Shown here: in pieces, positions 44,747-53,806 of the stretch | Layout: the number at the start of each line of letters is the position of its first letter | Position numbering within the stretch: the stretch's first letter is position 1 | DNA from: Butyrivibrio sp. YAB3001 | Lineage (GTDB): Bacteria; Bacillota; Clostridia; Lachnospirales; Lachnospiraceae | Assembly: GCF_900112195.1 (NCBI RefSeq) | Contig: NZ_FOKR01000007.1 | Coordinates: forward strand, 1 to 55,418 | Length of the DNA: 55,418 nucleotides | Direction: 5' to 3' | Translations under genes and position numbers: made by a program | Notes under the pieces: generated by a model | Database searches by the model: none | What the model was told of the DNA's origin: nothing | What the model saw: only the letters and a program-made list of their open reading frames with translations

Positions 44747-44764
44747 TTAAATAATCCCTCTGCT

Positions 44765-45667
44765 TTATTCCTTGATACCTGTTGTAGCCATTGTCTCAAG
44801 GACATTACTCTGTGAAATGACAAATACTGTGACAGGAACGCTTACTATTATCAGTGATACCGCAGAAGCTACACCTGTACGAGAAATACCGCCGCTAACA
44901 AGCTGTGAAAGTACGTAACTAAGTGGTTTAAGTTCTTCAGAATAGATGAACACACCGCCCGTTGTGCCCCACATTTGCTGGAAGGATAAAATAATGAGTG
45001 TTATCCATGCAGGCTTACAAAGAGGCATTACGATCTTAAAATAAATCTGAAACTCATTAGCTCCGTCAATCTTGGCTGATTCAAGCAGCGCATCAGGAAT
45101 CTGGACCATAAAGTTTCTCATAAGGAAAAGTCCAAGAGTGCCGCCAACCGCAGGAAGAATTACTGCCCAATAGGTATTTATAAGTCCCAGTTTGCTCATG
45201 ATAAGGTAGTTTGGAATAGCTGTAACCGTTGATGAGAACATGAGGGCATATACTATTACCTGATTCATTACCTTAGATCCCGGAAAAACATATTTAGCAA
45301 GTGGAAATGCTGCCATAGAACCGAGAAGAACTGTTCCTCCTGTTCCAAGGAATGTTATGAACAATGTGTTAAAAACATATCTTGAAAGGGGAACATCAAA
45401 GCCCTCAATAATATTTTTCAGGTCAAAAAAGTTATTTAATGTAGGATTATCTACTGTAAGCCTTGGCGGGAAAATAAAAATCTCACTGAAAGGCTTAAAA
45501 GCACTAACCACAATGTACCAAAGCGGAAATAAGCTAAACAGACCAAATGCAGCCAGAAGAATTGTGAGAAAAACATCCCCCCCAAGACTTCTGTTCTGTC
45601 TTTTTATCTTTCTTTTACTAAGTGCCTTAGCTACTTTTCCGTTCCTAAACTTGCCGGATGATTTCAT
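44765..45667 (-). CDS. Carbohydrate ABC transporter permease, MalG type (first pair)
   Basis: A 300-residue CUT1 permease, MalG type, with six helices. The EAA loop LLESAKIDGANEFQIYFKIV is intact, and the C-terminus ends in the common form VLETMATTGIKE. It is adjacent (3 bases) to its MalF-type partner. The basic N-terminus (about 30 residues, very Lys/Arg rich) is cytoplasmic. Confidence 0.9.
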   Translation of the reverse strand: MKSSGKFRNGKVAKALSKRKIKRQNRSLGGDVFLTILLAAFGLFSLFPLWYIVVSAFKPFSEIFIFPPRLTVDNPTLNNFFDLKNIIEGFDVPLSRYVFNTLFITFLGTGGTVLLGSMAAFPLAKYVFPGSKVMNQVIVYALMFSSTVTAIPNYLIMSKLGLINTYWAVILPAVGGTLGLFLMRNFMVQIPDALLESAKIDGANEFQIYFKIVMPLCKPAWITLIILSFQQMWGTTGGVFIYSEELKPLSYVLSQLVSGGISRTGVASAVSLIIVSVPVTVFVISQSNVLETMATTGIKE

Positions 45668-45670
45668 GGC

Positions 45671-46588
45671 TTACTCTCCAATTTTCCTAAGTAATTTCTG
45701 GATTATTATATTGATGAGCATCATCATCAAAAACAAAACAACTGCTATTGTACATGCATATCCCATCTGATATCTGATATTTCCGTAATCATGAAGATGT
45801 GTAAGAATTGTATGTCCTGCATAATCTACTGATGGGAAACCTACCAGGTCGATAGAAAGCTGTGATACTGAAAGTGAGCTTGTTATCTGCATAACAGCGC
45901 CAAACAAAAGCTGAGGTTTCATAGATGGGAAGGTTATGAACCAAAGCTCCTGCCATCTGTTTCTGATTCCCTCTACAGCAGCTGCTTCATAAAGTGCTTT
46001 ATCAACAGTCTGAAGACCTGCTATGAAAGTCAAAAAGCTAACGCCAAGTGACAACCACAACTGGACAATTACCAGGATTGGCATAATATAGCCGGCTGTT
46101 GCAAGCCACTGTACAGCGTCTGTTGTTATTCCAAGTTTTAAGAGCCAAGCATTTGCCCATCCATAGGTATCTGATGAGAAAAGAATCTTCCATATAAGAT
46201 ACGCATTACCGGATATTGACGGTGCATAGAATACCAGTGTCATAAATGCCCTCGGTATTCTTGGAAGCTCATTTACAAGCCAAGCAAAAATAAAACACAT
46301 TATGTAACTTATAGGGCCTGTTACTATGGCAAAAAACAAAGTATTTTTAACTGCTATAAGGAAGATATCATCTTCTACAAATAAGCTTATATAATTGGAC
46401 AGCCCTATGAATGTCGGTGTTGAAACCATGTCAAAATCTGTAAAGCTCAAGGCTATCGCTATAATTACAGGTAAAACGGTAAAAAGAACAAATATAAGTC
46501 CAAATGGAAGTATCATAAAATACTTGTACTTATTCTTTTTCCAAACCACCGAAAACGGCTCCCTGTAGGATTTATCATTCTGGGACAT
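45671..46588 (-). CDS. Carbohydrate ABC transporter permease, MalF type (first pair)
   Basis: A 305-residue MalF-type CUT1 permease. The EAA loop YEAAAVEGIRNRWQELWFIT is intact, and six helices can be followed. The start at 46588 is five bases after GGAG; it overlaps the end of the binding-protein gene upstream by 14 bases. It forms the first permease pair with the next gene, and its natural binding protein is the 972-residue protein encoded just upstream. Confidence 0.9.
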   Translation of the reverse strand: MSQNDKSYREPFSVVWKKNKYKYFMILPFGLIFVLFTVLPVIIAIALSFTDFDMVSTPTFIGLSNYISLFVEDDIFLIAVKNTLFFAIVTGPISYIMCFIFAWLVNELPRIPRAFMTLVFYAPSISGNAYLIWKILFSSDTYGWANAWLLKLGITTDAVQWLATAGYIMPILVIVQLWLSLGVSFLTFIAGLQTVDKALYEAAAVEGIRNRWQELWFITFPSMKPQLLFGAVMQITSSLSVSQLSIDLVGFPSVDYAGHTILTHLHDYGNIRYQMGYACTIAVVLFLMMMLINIIIQKLLRKIGE

Positions 46589-49493
46589 ATGCACTCCTTT
46601 TACGGGTCAGTTCTTTATTTATTGTTTCAACATTTAGATACAGACTCTCTCTTGGGTTACTGTTATTTGACACAACATCTGAATAAGCATATGAGATCAT
46701 TCTGTTGGTCATGTAGTATCCGGGTACTGCTCTTATTCCTGATGAATGCTCAAGCTGTGCGTTTAACTGTCTAAGCTCGGCATTGCTCCATGGAAGCTGC
46801 TCCAAAACTTCAAGGTTAGCTGTTGCCACTCTTGCTGCTGTACCCATAACTGATTCAACTGTCTGGCAGTACTGCAACTGAGTTTCGCTGCTCATCCACC
46901 ATTTAAGGAACTCCCAGGCCTCGTCAAGTGTATCTGTCTGTCTCATGATAACAGTGTCGACTGTATCGACAAGTACCTGATTATCTACTGTTCCATCGCT
47001 CTTTGCTGTTCCGGGAACAACTGCAAAGTCCCAGCTTCCCTTTATTTCAGGGGCAAAGATCTCAAGCTGACAGAAAGTAGTATAGTTAGCAAGGCCAATA
47101 GGTATCTCACCTGTTCTGAATCTGTTGGAGAAATCCATCTGCTTATCAAGACCATAGTTAGTATAAAGATCTGTATAATCCTTAAAAGCTTCCATAGCCG
47201 CTGTTGAACTAAGTCCAGACTTTATTCCGTAATCATTTCCTTCTCCTTCATATGGATCACCGCCATACTGTCTTACCAGTGAAAGATAGAAATTCAGGTT
47301 TCCGCTGCCATCGTTCAAATAAGCATTCGGAACATATGCACCATAGTTGTTCTGCTGAAGAACTGGCAACATCTCAATGAACTCAGTCCATGTTGTAGGA
47401 ACTGAAAGTTCAAGGCTATCCAAAATATCTTTTCTATAGAACATCATCAGGAAGTTTGCTGTCTCAGGAAGTCCATAAACTCCGTCATTAAATGATGCTG
47501 TTTCAAGGCAACTGTCAGCAAATACTGATGATACTTCACTGAATCCTTCAAGCTTTGACAGATCAACGGTTGCATTTCTCATCGCAAAATCCTGAAGAGT
47601 GGACTGAGAAAGACCAACAACCACATCAGGACCTGTTCCTGCAAGAGCTGCTCTTAAAACTACATCCGCAGGAATTAGCTGGATTCTCACAGGTATATCA
47701 GTCTTGGGACTAAATGTGTTATCAACCAAAGTCTGGATTATCTGCGCCTGCTCCTTACCATATGAAGCAACCCATACTGTGAGTGGTTCTGTAACACCTG
47801 TTGATTCACCAACAGAACTAGTATCTATAACAAATGAAGCAAAAAATCTTAATATGCCGTTTGATACACCTGCAAGGAAAGAATCTGCAGTATTTGGCAG
47901 TGCATTTTGTTTTTCAGGATTAGTAATGGTTATTTCATCAAGTTCAAGCGGCATCGCAGAAACCTTAACTATCCATGTACCCACAGCAGAAATATTATTC
48001 TTGAGCTGTGGAAGCTCCTCAATTACCTTCTCAGGATCTTCTGATAAGCCCTTGGCTTCAATCGCCATTTTCTGCAAAAGAGCTGTGTTTTCACCTTTCT
48101 CACCGGTGATAGAAACTATCTCGTCAACGATGTTAAATAGTCTCTCGCTCTCACTTGCCATATTTTCCTTAAATCCGGGAATCTTTGAACCAATCTGATA
48201 ATCAATATATCTGCTTGGTGACTGTCCCGTGAGCTGAATAACGCTCAAGTATGTGCTGTTTAAAACCTTAAGGCTTTCTTCAACCTCAGTAACTATGCCG
48301 CCAAACGGTCCCATGACATTTTCAAGAGCAATGGTGTTCTCACCTGCGTTTAAGTGGAAAAGAATTGCTTCCCCGTTAGCATCTGAGATAACATACTGAG
48401 TCATATCAGAGTTGTAATCAAATCCAACAGCATTTACTTCTTTATAAGGAACGGATCCATTTACATACAACCTTCTGTAACTTGTAACGCCTCGATTTGT
48501 ACTCTGTCTTCCCTTAAATGCAAGCTCATACAGACCTTCCTCCGGGACATTTACTGTCCAGCTGATAGCATCTCCAGGGTTTTCCCAGCTTGAAGCTCCT
48601 ATAGTATTGTATCTGCTGTAATATGCATGATAGGGATTTACCAATGAATCTGAATGATTCTTCTGAACCGATATAGAAGTGGAACTCTTAGCAATCTGTG
48701 TTACAGTATTATCTTTTCTCTCAGCCTGCATTGTTATTGCATTTCCATCATAAACTGAGTAGCTGTTTTTAAGATCAGTAACTATATTAGAATACTCTGG
48801 AAGTTCATTCTGTGCTTTAAATGTAAGTCCGATAAACTCTAATGGTTCTTTTATTGTGTTAAAAGAGATTGTATGCTTTCCCTTTTCCAGATAGAACATA
48901 AGCGGTTCGCCAAATCTTCTGTCTGCATCCTCTACGTACCAGTCCTGACCGGCAAATACTTCGTAAGAATTTGGTCTAAGCTCGTTTCCGGCTTTAGTCT
49001 GGATTTCATCGTCCTGCCACCATCTTCTTATAACTATCTGACTGCAATCATCGTAAGGAATTTTCCCATCTATCAAAAGACTTCTCTGAATATCGGAAGT
49101 TGTTCCAGGTATTGCCAGGTATCTTAACTCAAGATTATAAAATCCTGCTTCTGATGCCGTAAAATCAAAACTTATAGCGCCATCGCCCTCTGTTATGATT
49201 CCTGTCTCTCCTTTTGATGCGCTGAGCTCGCCTTCCGTCTTGTAATTATTCATATCCACTTCAATAACCGAAGAAGCCAGCTTTCCATCAAATCCATTTT
49301 CTTCAAGATATGACTCATAACTGCTCTCGTAAGCGCTCAGTTTATTCTCTGTTGTTGAGGAAAAAGCTCTTGTCACTTCTCTTTTTTCCTTACCGAAAAT
49401 AAACGGCAGCACAAGCAGAATAACAATCAGTATTATCAAACAAGGTTTTATGTATTTTTTTGCTGAGTTGATTCCTGTTAATTTATTATTCAT
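46575..49493 (-). CDS. Membrane-anchored fusion of CBM-like domains and a sugar-binding protein
   Basis: A 972-residue protein of unusual design. It has no lipobox: a membrane helix (about residues 17-33) holds it in the membrane. Two beta-sandwich segments resembling carbohydrate-binding modules follow, about 75-235 (AGFYNLELRYLAIPGTTSDI) and 285-410 (EGLYELAFKGRQSTNRGVTS), with similar WWQDDEI / WENPGDAISW signature blocks, so they may be duplicates. A helical linker precedes a family 1 type solute-binding domain (about 575-965; TVWVASYGKEQAQIIQTLVD to the C-terminus). The whole looks like a sugar receptor that presents its own binding domain. Confidence 0.82.
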   Translation of the reverse strand: MNNKLTGINSAKKYIKPCLIILIVILLVLPFIFGKEKREVTRAFSSTTENKLSAYESSYESYLEENGFDGKLASSVIEVDMNNYKTEGELSASKGETGIITEGDGAISFDFTASEAGFYNLELRYLAIPGTTSDIQRSLLIDGKIPYDDCSQIVIRRWWQDDEIQTKAGNELRPNSYEVFAGQDWYVEDADRRFGEPLMFYLEKGKHTISFNTIKEPLEFIGLTFKAQNELPEYSNIVTDLKNSYSVYDGNAITMQAERKDNTVTQIAKSSTSISVQKNHSDSLVNPYHAYYSRYNTIGASSWENPGDAISWTVNVPEEGLYELAFKGRQSTNRGVTSYRRLYVNGSVPYKEVNAVGFDYNSDMTQYVISDANGEAILFHLNAGENTIALENVMGPFGGIVTEVEESLKVLNSTYLSVIQLTGQSPSRYIDYQIGSKIPGFKENMASESERLFNIVDEIVSITGEKGENTALLQKMAIEAKGLSEDPEKVIEELPQLKNNISAVGTWIVKVSAMPLELDEITITNPEKQNALPNTADSFLAGVSNGILRFFASFVIDTSSVGESTGVTEPLTVWVASYGKEQAQIIQTLVDNTFSPKTDIPVRIQLIPADVVLRAALAGTGPDVVVGLSQSTLQDFAMRNATVDLSKLEGFSEVSSVFADSCLETASFNDGVYGLPETANFLMMFYRKDILDSLELSVPTTWTEFIEMLPVLQQNNYGAYVPNAYLNDGSGNLNFYLSLVRQYGGDPYEGEGNDYGIKSGLSSTAAMEAFKDYTDLYTNYGLDKQMDFSNRFRTGEIPIGLANYTTFCQLEIFAPEIKGSWDFAVVPGTAKSDGTVDNQVLVDTVDTVIMRQTDTLDEAWEFLKWWMSSETQLQYCQTVESVMGTAARVATANLEVLEQLPWSNAELRQLNAQLEHSSGIRAVPGYYMTNRMISYAYSDVVSNNSNPRESLYLNVETINKELTRKRSAYVPE

Positions 49494-49512
49494 CTACTTT
49501 ACCTGAAATTCA

Positions 49513-49535
49513 GGGCTTCCCATTAAGGGAAGCCC
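49513..49535 (-). promoter_or_regulatory. Intercistronic hairpin between the two binding-protein genes
   Basis: GGGCTTCCC-N5-GGGAAGCCC forms a very stable stem in the 55-base gap between the lipoprotein and fusion-protein genes. In the direction of transcription no U-run follows it, so it is not a full terminator. As in the mal and other sugar operons, it probably protects the upstream mRNA and keeps the first binding protein in excess over the permeases. Confidence 0.65.
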
Positions 49536-49548
49536 CTTTTATTTTTAA

Positions 49549-51672
49549 TTATTTTACTGTTACCTTTACTTCCTTCTCAGCTGTGTTGCCAGCATAATCA
49601 GTTACAGTAAGTTTTACAGTGTAATCGCCCGGTGTTGTTGCATCAAGTGTTGAAAGGTCAGCTGTAATGTTTTCGGAAACATCAAGACCATCAGCATCTG
49701 TAGCGCTCTCAATATAGTTCTTCCAATCAATTGAAGATGTATCTGTATCAAGTGCAACGCTCTCTGGATCTGCCTTAAGCTCTACTGTAGGAGCTTCCTT
49801 GTTAGCATCGTTATATACGATAACCTTTGCCTTAGCGCTTCCTTCGTTATCTGAAGAATCCTTAACAGCAACCTTTACAGCCTTCTCATATACGCCAACT
49901 GTAGCTGTATCAAGATCATCTGAATATGTGATCTCACCTGCAGTAACATCAAGTTCGCCATCTACAGAGTCTTTTGCTGTGAAGTATTCCTTGAGGTCAA
50001 CTGACTTGATATCTGTTCCAACAGGAATGATGATGTTCTTAGCTTCTACTGAAGGAGCCTGGTTATCATGTACTTCATTTGAAGAAAGAAGTGATTCCAT
50101 GTTGCTGATCTGGTTTGTGAAATCAGACTTGTTAGCTTCAACAGCTACTGCGTAGTTGTCTGAGAATCCATCGATTCCGCATAAGCTCTTACCGAAGATG
50201 TCATCCCAAGCCACTCTTAAGTTAAGAAGATCTGAATAGTCATTTCCAAGGTTCTGTGAGATGTATGTAAATGCATCAAGAACGTCCTGACCATATGTCT
50301 CGTTGTAAATATCAAATCCAAATCCTGCAGCCTGTGAAGCAGCCATAGCTGATGTGTAATCTGCAAGGTTGTCTACACCACCAAGAGTCTTGAAATATGT
50401 AAGCCAGTATAATCTGTAAGCCTGAAGAGCAAGTCTTGTCTTCTCAGCATCGATTCCCTTAAGGATACCAACTGAATCGCCAAGTGTAATAACCTGCTTG
50501 TACTCTTCGCTGTCTGCGCTAAGTCTGTCAGCTCTTGGCCAAGGAACAATACCCATTGACTCGTCTCTGTCTGCAAGTGCTGAACCAGCTGAATTGATAA
50601 GCCAGTCAGGGCAATCCGTAAATACTGTGCCACCTCTTGAGAAATCAGCCTGTGATCTGCACCATTCAGGTGTGTAATTGTCATCATAGTATCCGCAATC
50701 GCTCATGTAGCCTTCATCCATAAGTGTCTTTACATAAGCAAGAGCATCTTCAGCTTCCTGTGTATCAACTCCAAGTCCGTCTGATCCGTAGATTGCTGCA
50801 CCATTTGAATACATTGCTGAAAGTCCTGCAAATCTGTGGTCTGTCTCGTATGCCTGAACTGTTGAGTAGATGTTTCCGTCCTCTGATGGAGCCTTGTTAG
50901 CATAGAATGCATTTATCTTTGAAAGATAATCCTTAAATGTATCCCATGTCCATTCGCCCTTCTTCCAAAGGTCTGTAGGATATACTGTCTTGCCGTTCTC
51001 ATCCTTAAGTGTATCTACAGCTTCGATCATTGATGCATTGTAGATAAGAGGCCATCTTGGGATGAAACGCTCTGTGAAACTAAGGAGATAATTGTGTCCA
51101 TATAACTTGTCATAGTACATCCAGCTTGTTTCATCATCTGCAAAAACATCTGCATAATCATCAAGTTCCTGCAATACGTTCTGTGCAAGGATTGTTCCTT
51201 CTGCACCGCCCCAGATATTAGCAATATCACAAACAGGATCTCCGGCAAGAACGCTTGTCATTAGCTCTACTCTTGTATCCTGGCTGTATTCTACAAATTC
51301 AAATTCTACATTTAACTCATCCTTGATAGCCTGAAGACCTGCAAGTGATGCCTGTCTCTCTGACTCAGCCATTGTGTACTCGCCTGTAACCTCGTCCACA
51401 TGGTTAGGATCAAGTCCTGCAACCCAGTGTGTACCGTATTTAATAACTACCGGTTCTCCACTAGCCTCTGTCTTCTCAGTCTTCTCTGTTTCTGTAGAAG
51501 AAGCAGTATCAGCTGTCTGCTCTTTCTCTGTCTGTGAAGTCTGTGTGTCATTTCCTGCCTGTGTGCCATTATCAGATGCTGTATTTCCACAACCAGCAAG
51601 TGAAGCAACCACCATAGCAGATGAGAGGCCAATGCCCAAAACTTTTTTGGCCAAAATCTTATTACCCTTCAT
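49549..51672 (-). CDS. Carbohydrate solute-binding lipoprotein with two Ig-like domains
   Basis: A 707-residue lipoprotein: a signal peptide ending in LAGC, a Ser/Thr/Glu linker of about 45 residues, a family 1 type sugar-binding domain (about 75-535; GDPVCDIANIWGGAEGTILA and KKGEWTWDTFKDYLSKI) and two Ig-like domains at the end (about 540-628 and 630-707; each contains a DxxGN- or DSSDNEG-type strand, like DUF5011). The Ig domains are an unusual addition to a transport protein and might lift the binding domain off the wall or bind polysaccharide. It is the first gene of the operon, downstream of a LacI-type operator, with AGGAGG before the start. Confidence 0.86.
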   Translation of the reverse strand: MKGNKILAKKVLGIGLSSAMVVASLAGCGNTASDNGTQAGNDTQTSQTEKEQTADTASSTETEKTEKTEASGEPVVIKYGTHWVAGLDPNHVDEVTGEYTMAESERQASLAGLQAIKDELNVEFEFVEYSQDTRVELMTSVLAGDPVCDIANIWGGAEGTILAQNVLQELDDYADVFADDETSWMYYDKLYGHNYLLSFTERFIPRWPLIYNASMIEAVDTLKDENGKTVYPTDLWKKGEWTWDTFKDYLSKINAFYANKAPSEDGNIYSTVQAYETDHRFAGLSAMYSNGAAIYGSDGLGVDTQEAEDALAYVKTLMDEGYMSDCGYYDDNYTPEWCRSQADFSRGGTVFTDCPDWLINSAGSALADRDESMGIVPWPRADRLSADSEEYKQVITLGDSVGILKGIDAEKTRLALQAYRLYWLTYFKTLGGVDNLADYTSAMAASQAAGFGFDIYNETYGQDVLDAFTYISQNLGNDYSDLLNLRVAWDDIFGKSLCGIDGFSDNYAVAVEANKSDFTNQISNMESLLSSNEVHDNQAPSVEAKNIIIPVGTDIKSVDLKEYFTAKDSVDGELDVTAGEITYSDDLDTATVGVYEKAVKVAVKDSSDNEGSAKAKVIVYNDANKEAPTVELKADPESVALDTDTSSIDWKNYIESATDADGLDVSENITADLSTLDATTPGDYTVKLTVTDYAGNTAEKEVKVTVK

Positions 51673-51717
51673 AAGCTTCCTCCTTTTATTTGTGCATTAT
51701 GGTATTTAAACCCTATA

Positions 51718-51767
51718 TGCAACCGCTTTCATATGTGCATATTAACATATCTATAGAAAAATGTAAA
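51718..51767 (-). promoter_or_regulatory. Operon promoter with LacI/CcpA-type operator
   Basis: On the minus strand TTTACA (51762-51767), a 17-base spacer and TAATAT (51739-51744) form the promoter. The expected start falls at the operator TGAAAGCGGTTGCA (plus strand 51718-51731), which fits the LacI/cre consensus TGNAANCGNWNNCA. This predicts repression by the LacI protein encoded at the end of the operon, or by CcpA. A weaker CG-centred dyad, TAAAACGTTTAA, lies at 51811-51822 and could be an auxiliary site. Confidence 0.7.
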
Positions 51768-51789
51768 TTAGTTTTAAGGAAATATAAGC

Positions 51790-51841
51790 AAAAAAATGCC
51801 CATTTTCCACTAAAACGTTTAAGTTTTGCGAAAACATGGGC
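51790..51841 (-). terminator. Terminator of nagA
   Basis: On the minus strand GCCCATGTTTTC (51830-51841) pairs imperfectly with GAAAATGGGC (51798-51807) across a 22-base loop, and is followed by TTTTTTT (51790-51796 on the plus strand are A). It ends the nagA transcript 77 bases past the stop, inside the gap before the ABC operon promoter. Confidence 0.7.
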
Positions 51842-51917
51842 TTATATCTTTATGAAAAATTTAGTAAACTATTTTGATGAATTATAAAAGAGTTAGTAAT
51901 CTTTGGTAGTACTTTAC

Positions 51918-53033
51918 TTATGCTTTTATTACATGTCTTATCTCAAGATTTTTATCCAAGATTACGATATTGCCTGCTTTTCCCACCTCTATGCTGCCAT
52001 ATCTGTCAAAAATACCGATTGACTTCGAAGGATTGATGGTTGCGCATTTGACAGCGGTTTCAAGAGGTATTCCTACATTTCTAACAACATTTCTGACACA
52101 GTCCATGAGATTGGTCACAGAACCTGCAATTGTACCATCTGCCAATGTTGCTCTGTTGCCGTTGACAATTACTTCCTGTCCTCCAAGCTCGTACTTCCCA
52201 TCACTCAGACCAGTAGCCATCATAGAATCACTGATCATAACTATCCTGTCATCACCGAACATCTTAAATGTTGCTCTTATGGCTGCAGGAGCAATGTGCA
52301 CACCGTCACATATTAGTTCAACAAAAACATTTTCCTTATCACAGGCTGCACCGATTATACCGGGATTTCTGTGGGTAAAAGGGTTCATTGCGTTAAAAAG
52401 ATGTGTTACATGACATGCACCGTTCTCAAAAGCCTCAATTGCTGTATCATAATCAGCATCAGAATGCGCAAGTGAAATGCATACTTCATCCTTAAGTTCT
52501 CTGATAACCTCCATGGAACATGGCATTTCCGGCGCTATGCACAATATTTTTATAAGGTCTCTTGCTACCTTCTGAAGCCTTCTAAACATTTCTGTGTCAG
52601 GGCTTTGAATATACTTCTCATTCTGAGCGCCCTTTTTCTTTTCAGAGATAAAGGGGCCCTCCATATTTATTCCAACGATTTCTGCCATACTCGTATTGGT
52701 CCCAAAATCCGCTATTGTCCTGAATATCTCTGAAAGCTTATCCTCAGGAAAGGTCATGGATGTGGGACAGATTGCAGTAATTCCATTTTTAAGTTCATAC
52801 TGAGCAATGCTCTCGATGGATTTGTCCTTTGCATCGCAAAAATCATATCCAAAAGCCGCATGAAGATGAATATCCACAAGGCCCGGAATAACATAGCAGT
52901 CTGTAGCATCATATTCCTCGCTGCCGCTGATATCCGCTTCTGAGATATCAGTTATTATTCCATCGCTTATTTCCACATTTTGCCTATGAAACCTGCAATC
53001 GGTTCCAAAGACAAGTCCGTTTTTGATTATCAT
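51918..53033 (-). CDS. nagA: N-acetylglucosamine-6-phosphate deacetylase
   Basis: A 371-residue cytoplasmic enzyme of the amidohydrolase superfamily that removes acetate from GlcNAc-6-P to give glucosamine-6-P. Metal and catalytic residues are in place: HLHAAFGYDF (HxH), GINMEGPF (Glu), SLAHSDADYDT (His), CHVTHLFNAMNPF (His) and MISDSMMATG (catalytic Asp). Length is normal. AAAAGGAG lies before the start, and a TATAAT at 53064-53069 may be its -10. No nagB is next to it. Its place beside the sugar-ABC operon suggests that amino sugars may be part of the imported material, but they are separate transcripts. Confidence 0.93.
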   Translation of the reverse strand: MIIKNGLVFGTDCRFHRQNVEISDGIITDISEADISGSEEYDATDCYVIPGLVDIHLHAAFGYDFCDAKDKSIESIAQYELKNGITAICPTSMTFPEDKLSEIFRTIADFGTNTSMAEIVGINMEGPFISEKKKGAQNEKYIQSPDTEMFRRLQKVARDLIKILCIAPEMPCSMEVIRELKDEVCISLAHSDADYDTAIEAFENGACHVTHLFNAMNPFTHRNPGIIGAACDKENVFVELICDGVHIAPAAIRATFKMFGDDRIVMISDSMMATGLSDGKYELGGQEVIVNGNRATLADGTIAGSVTNLMDCVRNVVRNVGIPLETAVKCATINPSKSIGIFDRYGSIEVGKAGNIVILDKNLEIRHVIKA

Positions 53034-53063
53034 CTATTGCTCCTTTTTCATAAAACTATAATA

Positions 53064-53069
53064 ATTATA
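53064..53069 (-). promoter_or_regulatory. -10 box of nagA
   Basis: A perfect TATAAT on the minus strand, 30 bases before the start; TTCTGT at 17 bases upstream is a weak -35. Between here and trpG there is also a perfect 9-bp inverted repeat, CATGCATTC with GAATGCATG (53154-53162 and 53180-53188), which could end the trpEG transcript, though without a U-run. Confidence 0.4.
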
Positions 53070-53204
53070 TGTTCTTAAATGAAATCACAGAAACGCACAT
53101 TTTCTGCGGCTTTCGTGCAGCATCGACGCAGTAACCTCCAAATGGCCTATTTTCATGCATTCTTGTATTTCATATCCATGAATGCATGATTTGAAATTTA
53201 TAAC

Positions 53205-53777
53205 TCACGCCTTAGCAAGAATAAAGTTCTTTAACATCGTTCTTCCGTCAGGTGTCATTATTGACTCAGGGTGGAACTGAAGTCCATATACCGGATAATC
53301 CTTGTGCTTCACTGCCATTATCTCACCTTCATCAGTAGAAGATATAATATCAAGGCATTCCGGTTTAGTATCGGCATCAAGCGCAAGTGAATGATACCTG
53401 GCTACTTTCCCTCTTCTTTCAAGCCCTTTAAAGATATCGCATGTTATGTCAAAATCAACATCTGACTGTTTTCCGTGCATGAGTTCTTTGGCATAGGTTA
53501 TTACTCCGCCAAAAGCCATGCATATCGCCTGATGACCAAGGCAAACGCCTAAAATTGGCATTTCTCCTGAAAGTTTTTTTATCACATCAACAATTACTCC
53601 TGCATTCTCAGGCCTTCCGGGACCGGGAGAAATAACAATTTTCTCAGGATGCAGATTTCTTATTTCTTCAACTGTCAGTTCATTGTTACGGATTACCTTG
53701 ATATCAGGGTTTATCTCACCTAACATCTGATACAAATTATAGGAAAAGCTATCATAATTATCAATCAAAAGTATCAT
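53205..53777 (-). CDS. trpG: Anthranilate synthase glutamine amidotransferase subunit
   Basis: A 190-residue class I glutamine amidotransferase that feeds ammonia to TrpE. The catalytic triad is complete: Cys79 (GVCLGHQAICMAFGG) and the His/Glu of YGLQFHPESIMTP (near 170). Such subunits may serve both anthranilate and aminodeoxychorismate synthases, so PabA activity cannot be excluded. It follows trpE by 29 bases and shares its T-box control. The usual next genes (trpD, trpC, trpF, trpB, trpA) do not follow; the next gene is nagA, 170 bases on. Confidence 0.88.
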   Translation of the reverse strand: MILLIDNYDSFSYNLYQMLGEINPDIKVIRNNELTVEEIRNLHPEKIVISPGPGRPENAGVIVDVIKKLSGEMPILGVCLGHQAICMAFGGVITYAKELMHGKQSDVDFDITCDIFKGLERRGKVARYHSLALDADTKPECLDIISSTDEGEIMAVKHKDYPVYGLQFHPESIMTPDGRTMLKNFILAKA

Positions 53778-53806
53778 AACGACTCCTCTCGTTTATGTAT
53801 TTTTTA

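Noticed and set aside
51374..51709. 111-codon frame opposite the sugar-binding lipoprotein
   Set aside because: Shadow of the Ser/Thr-rich linker region; no ribosome binding site.
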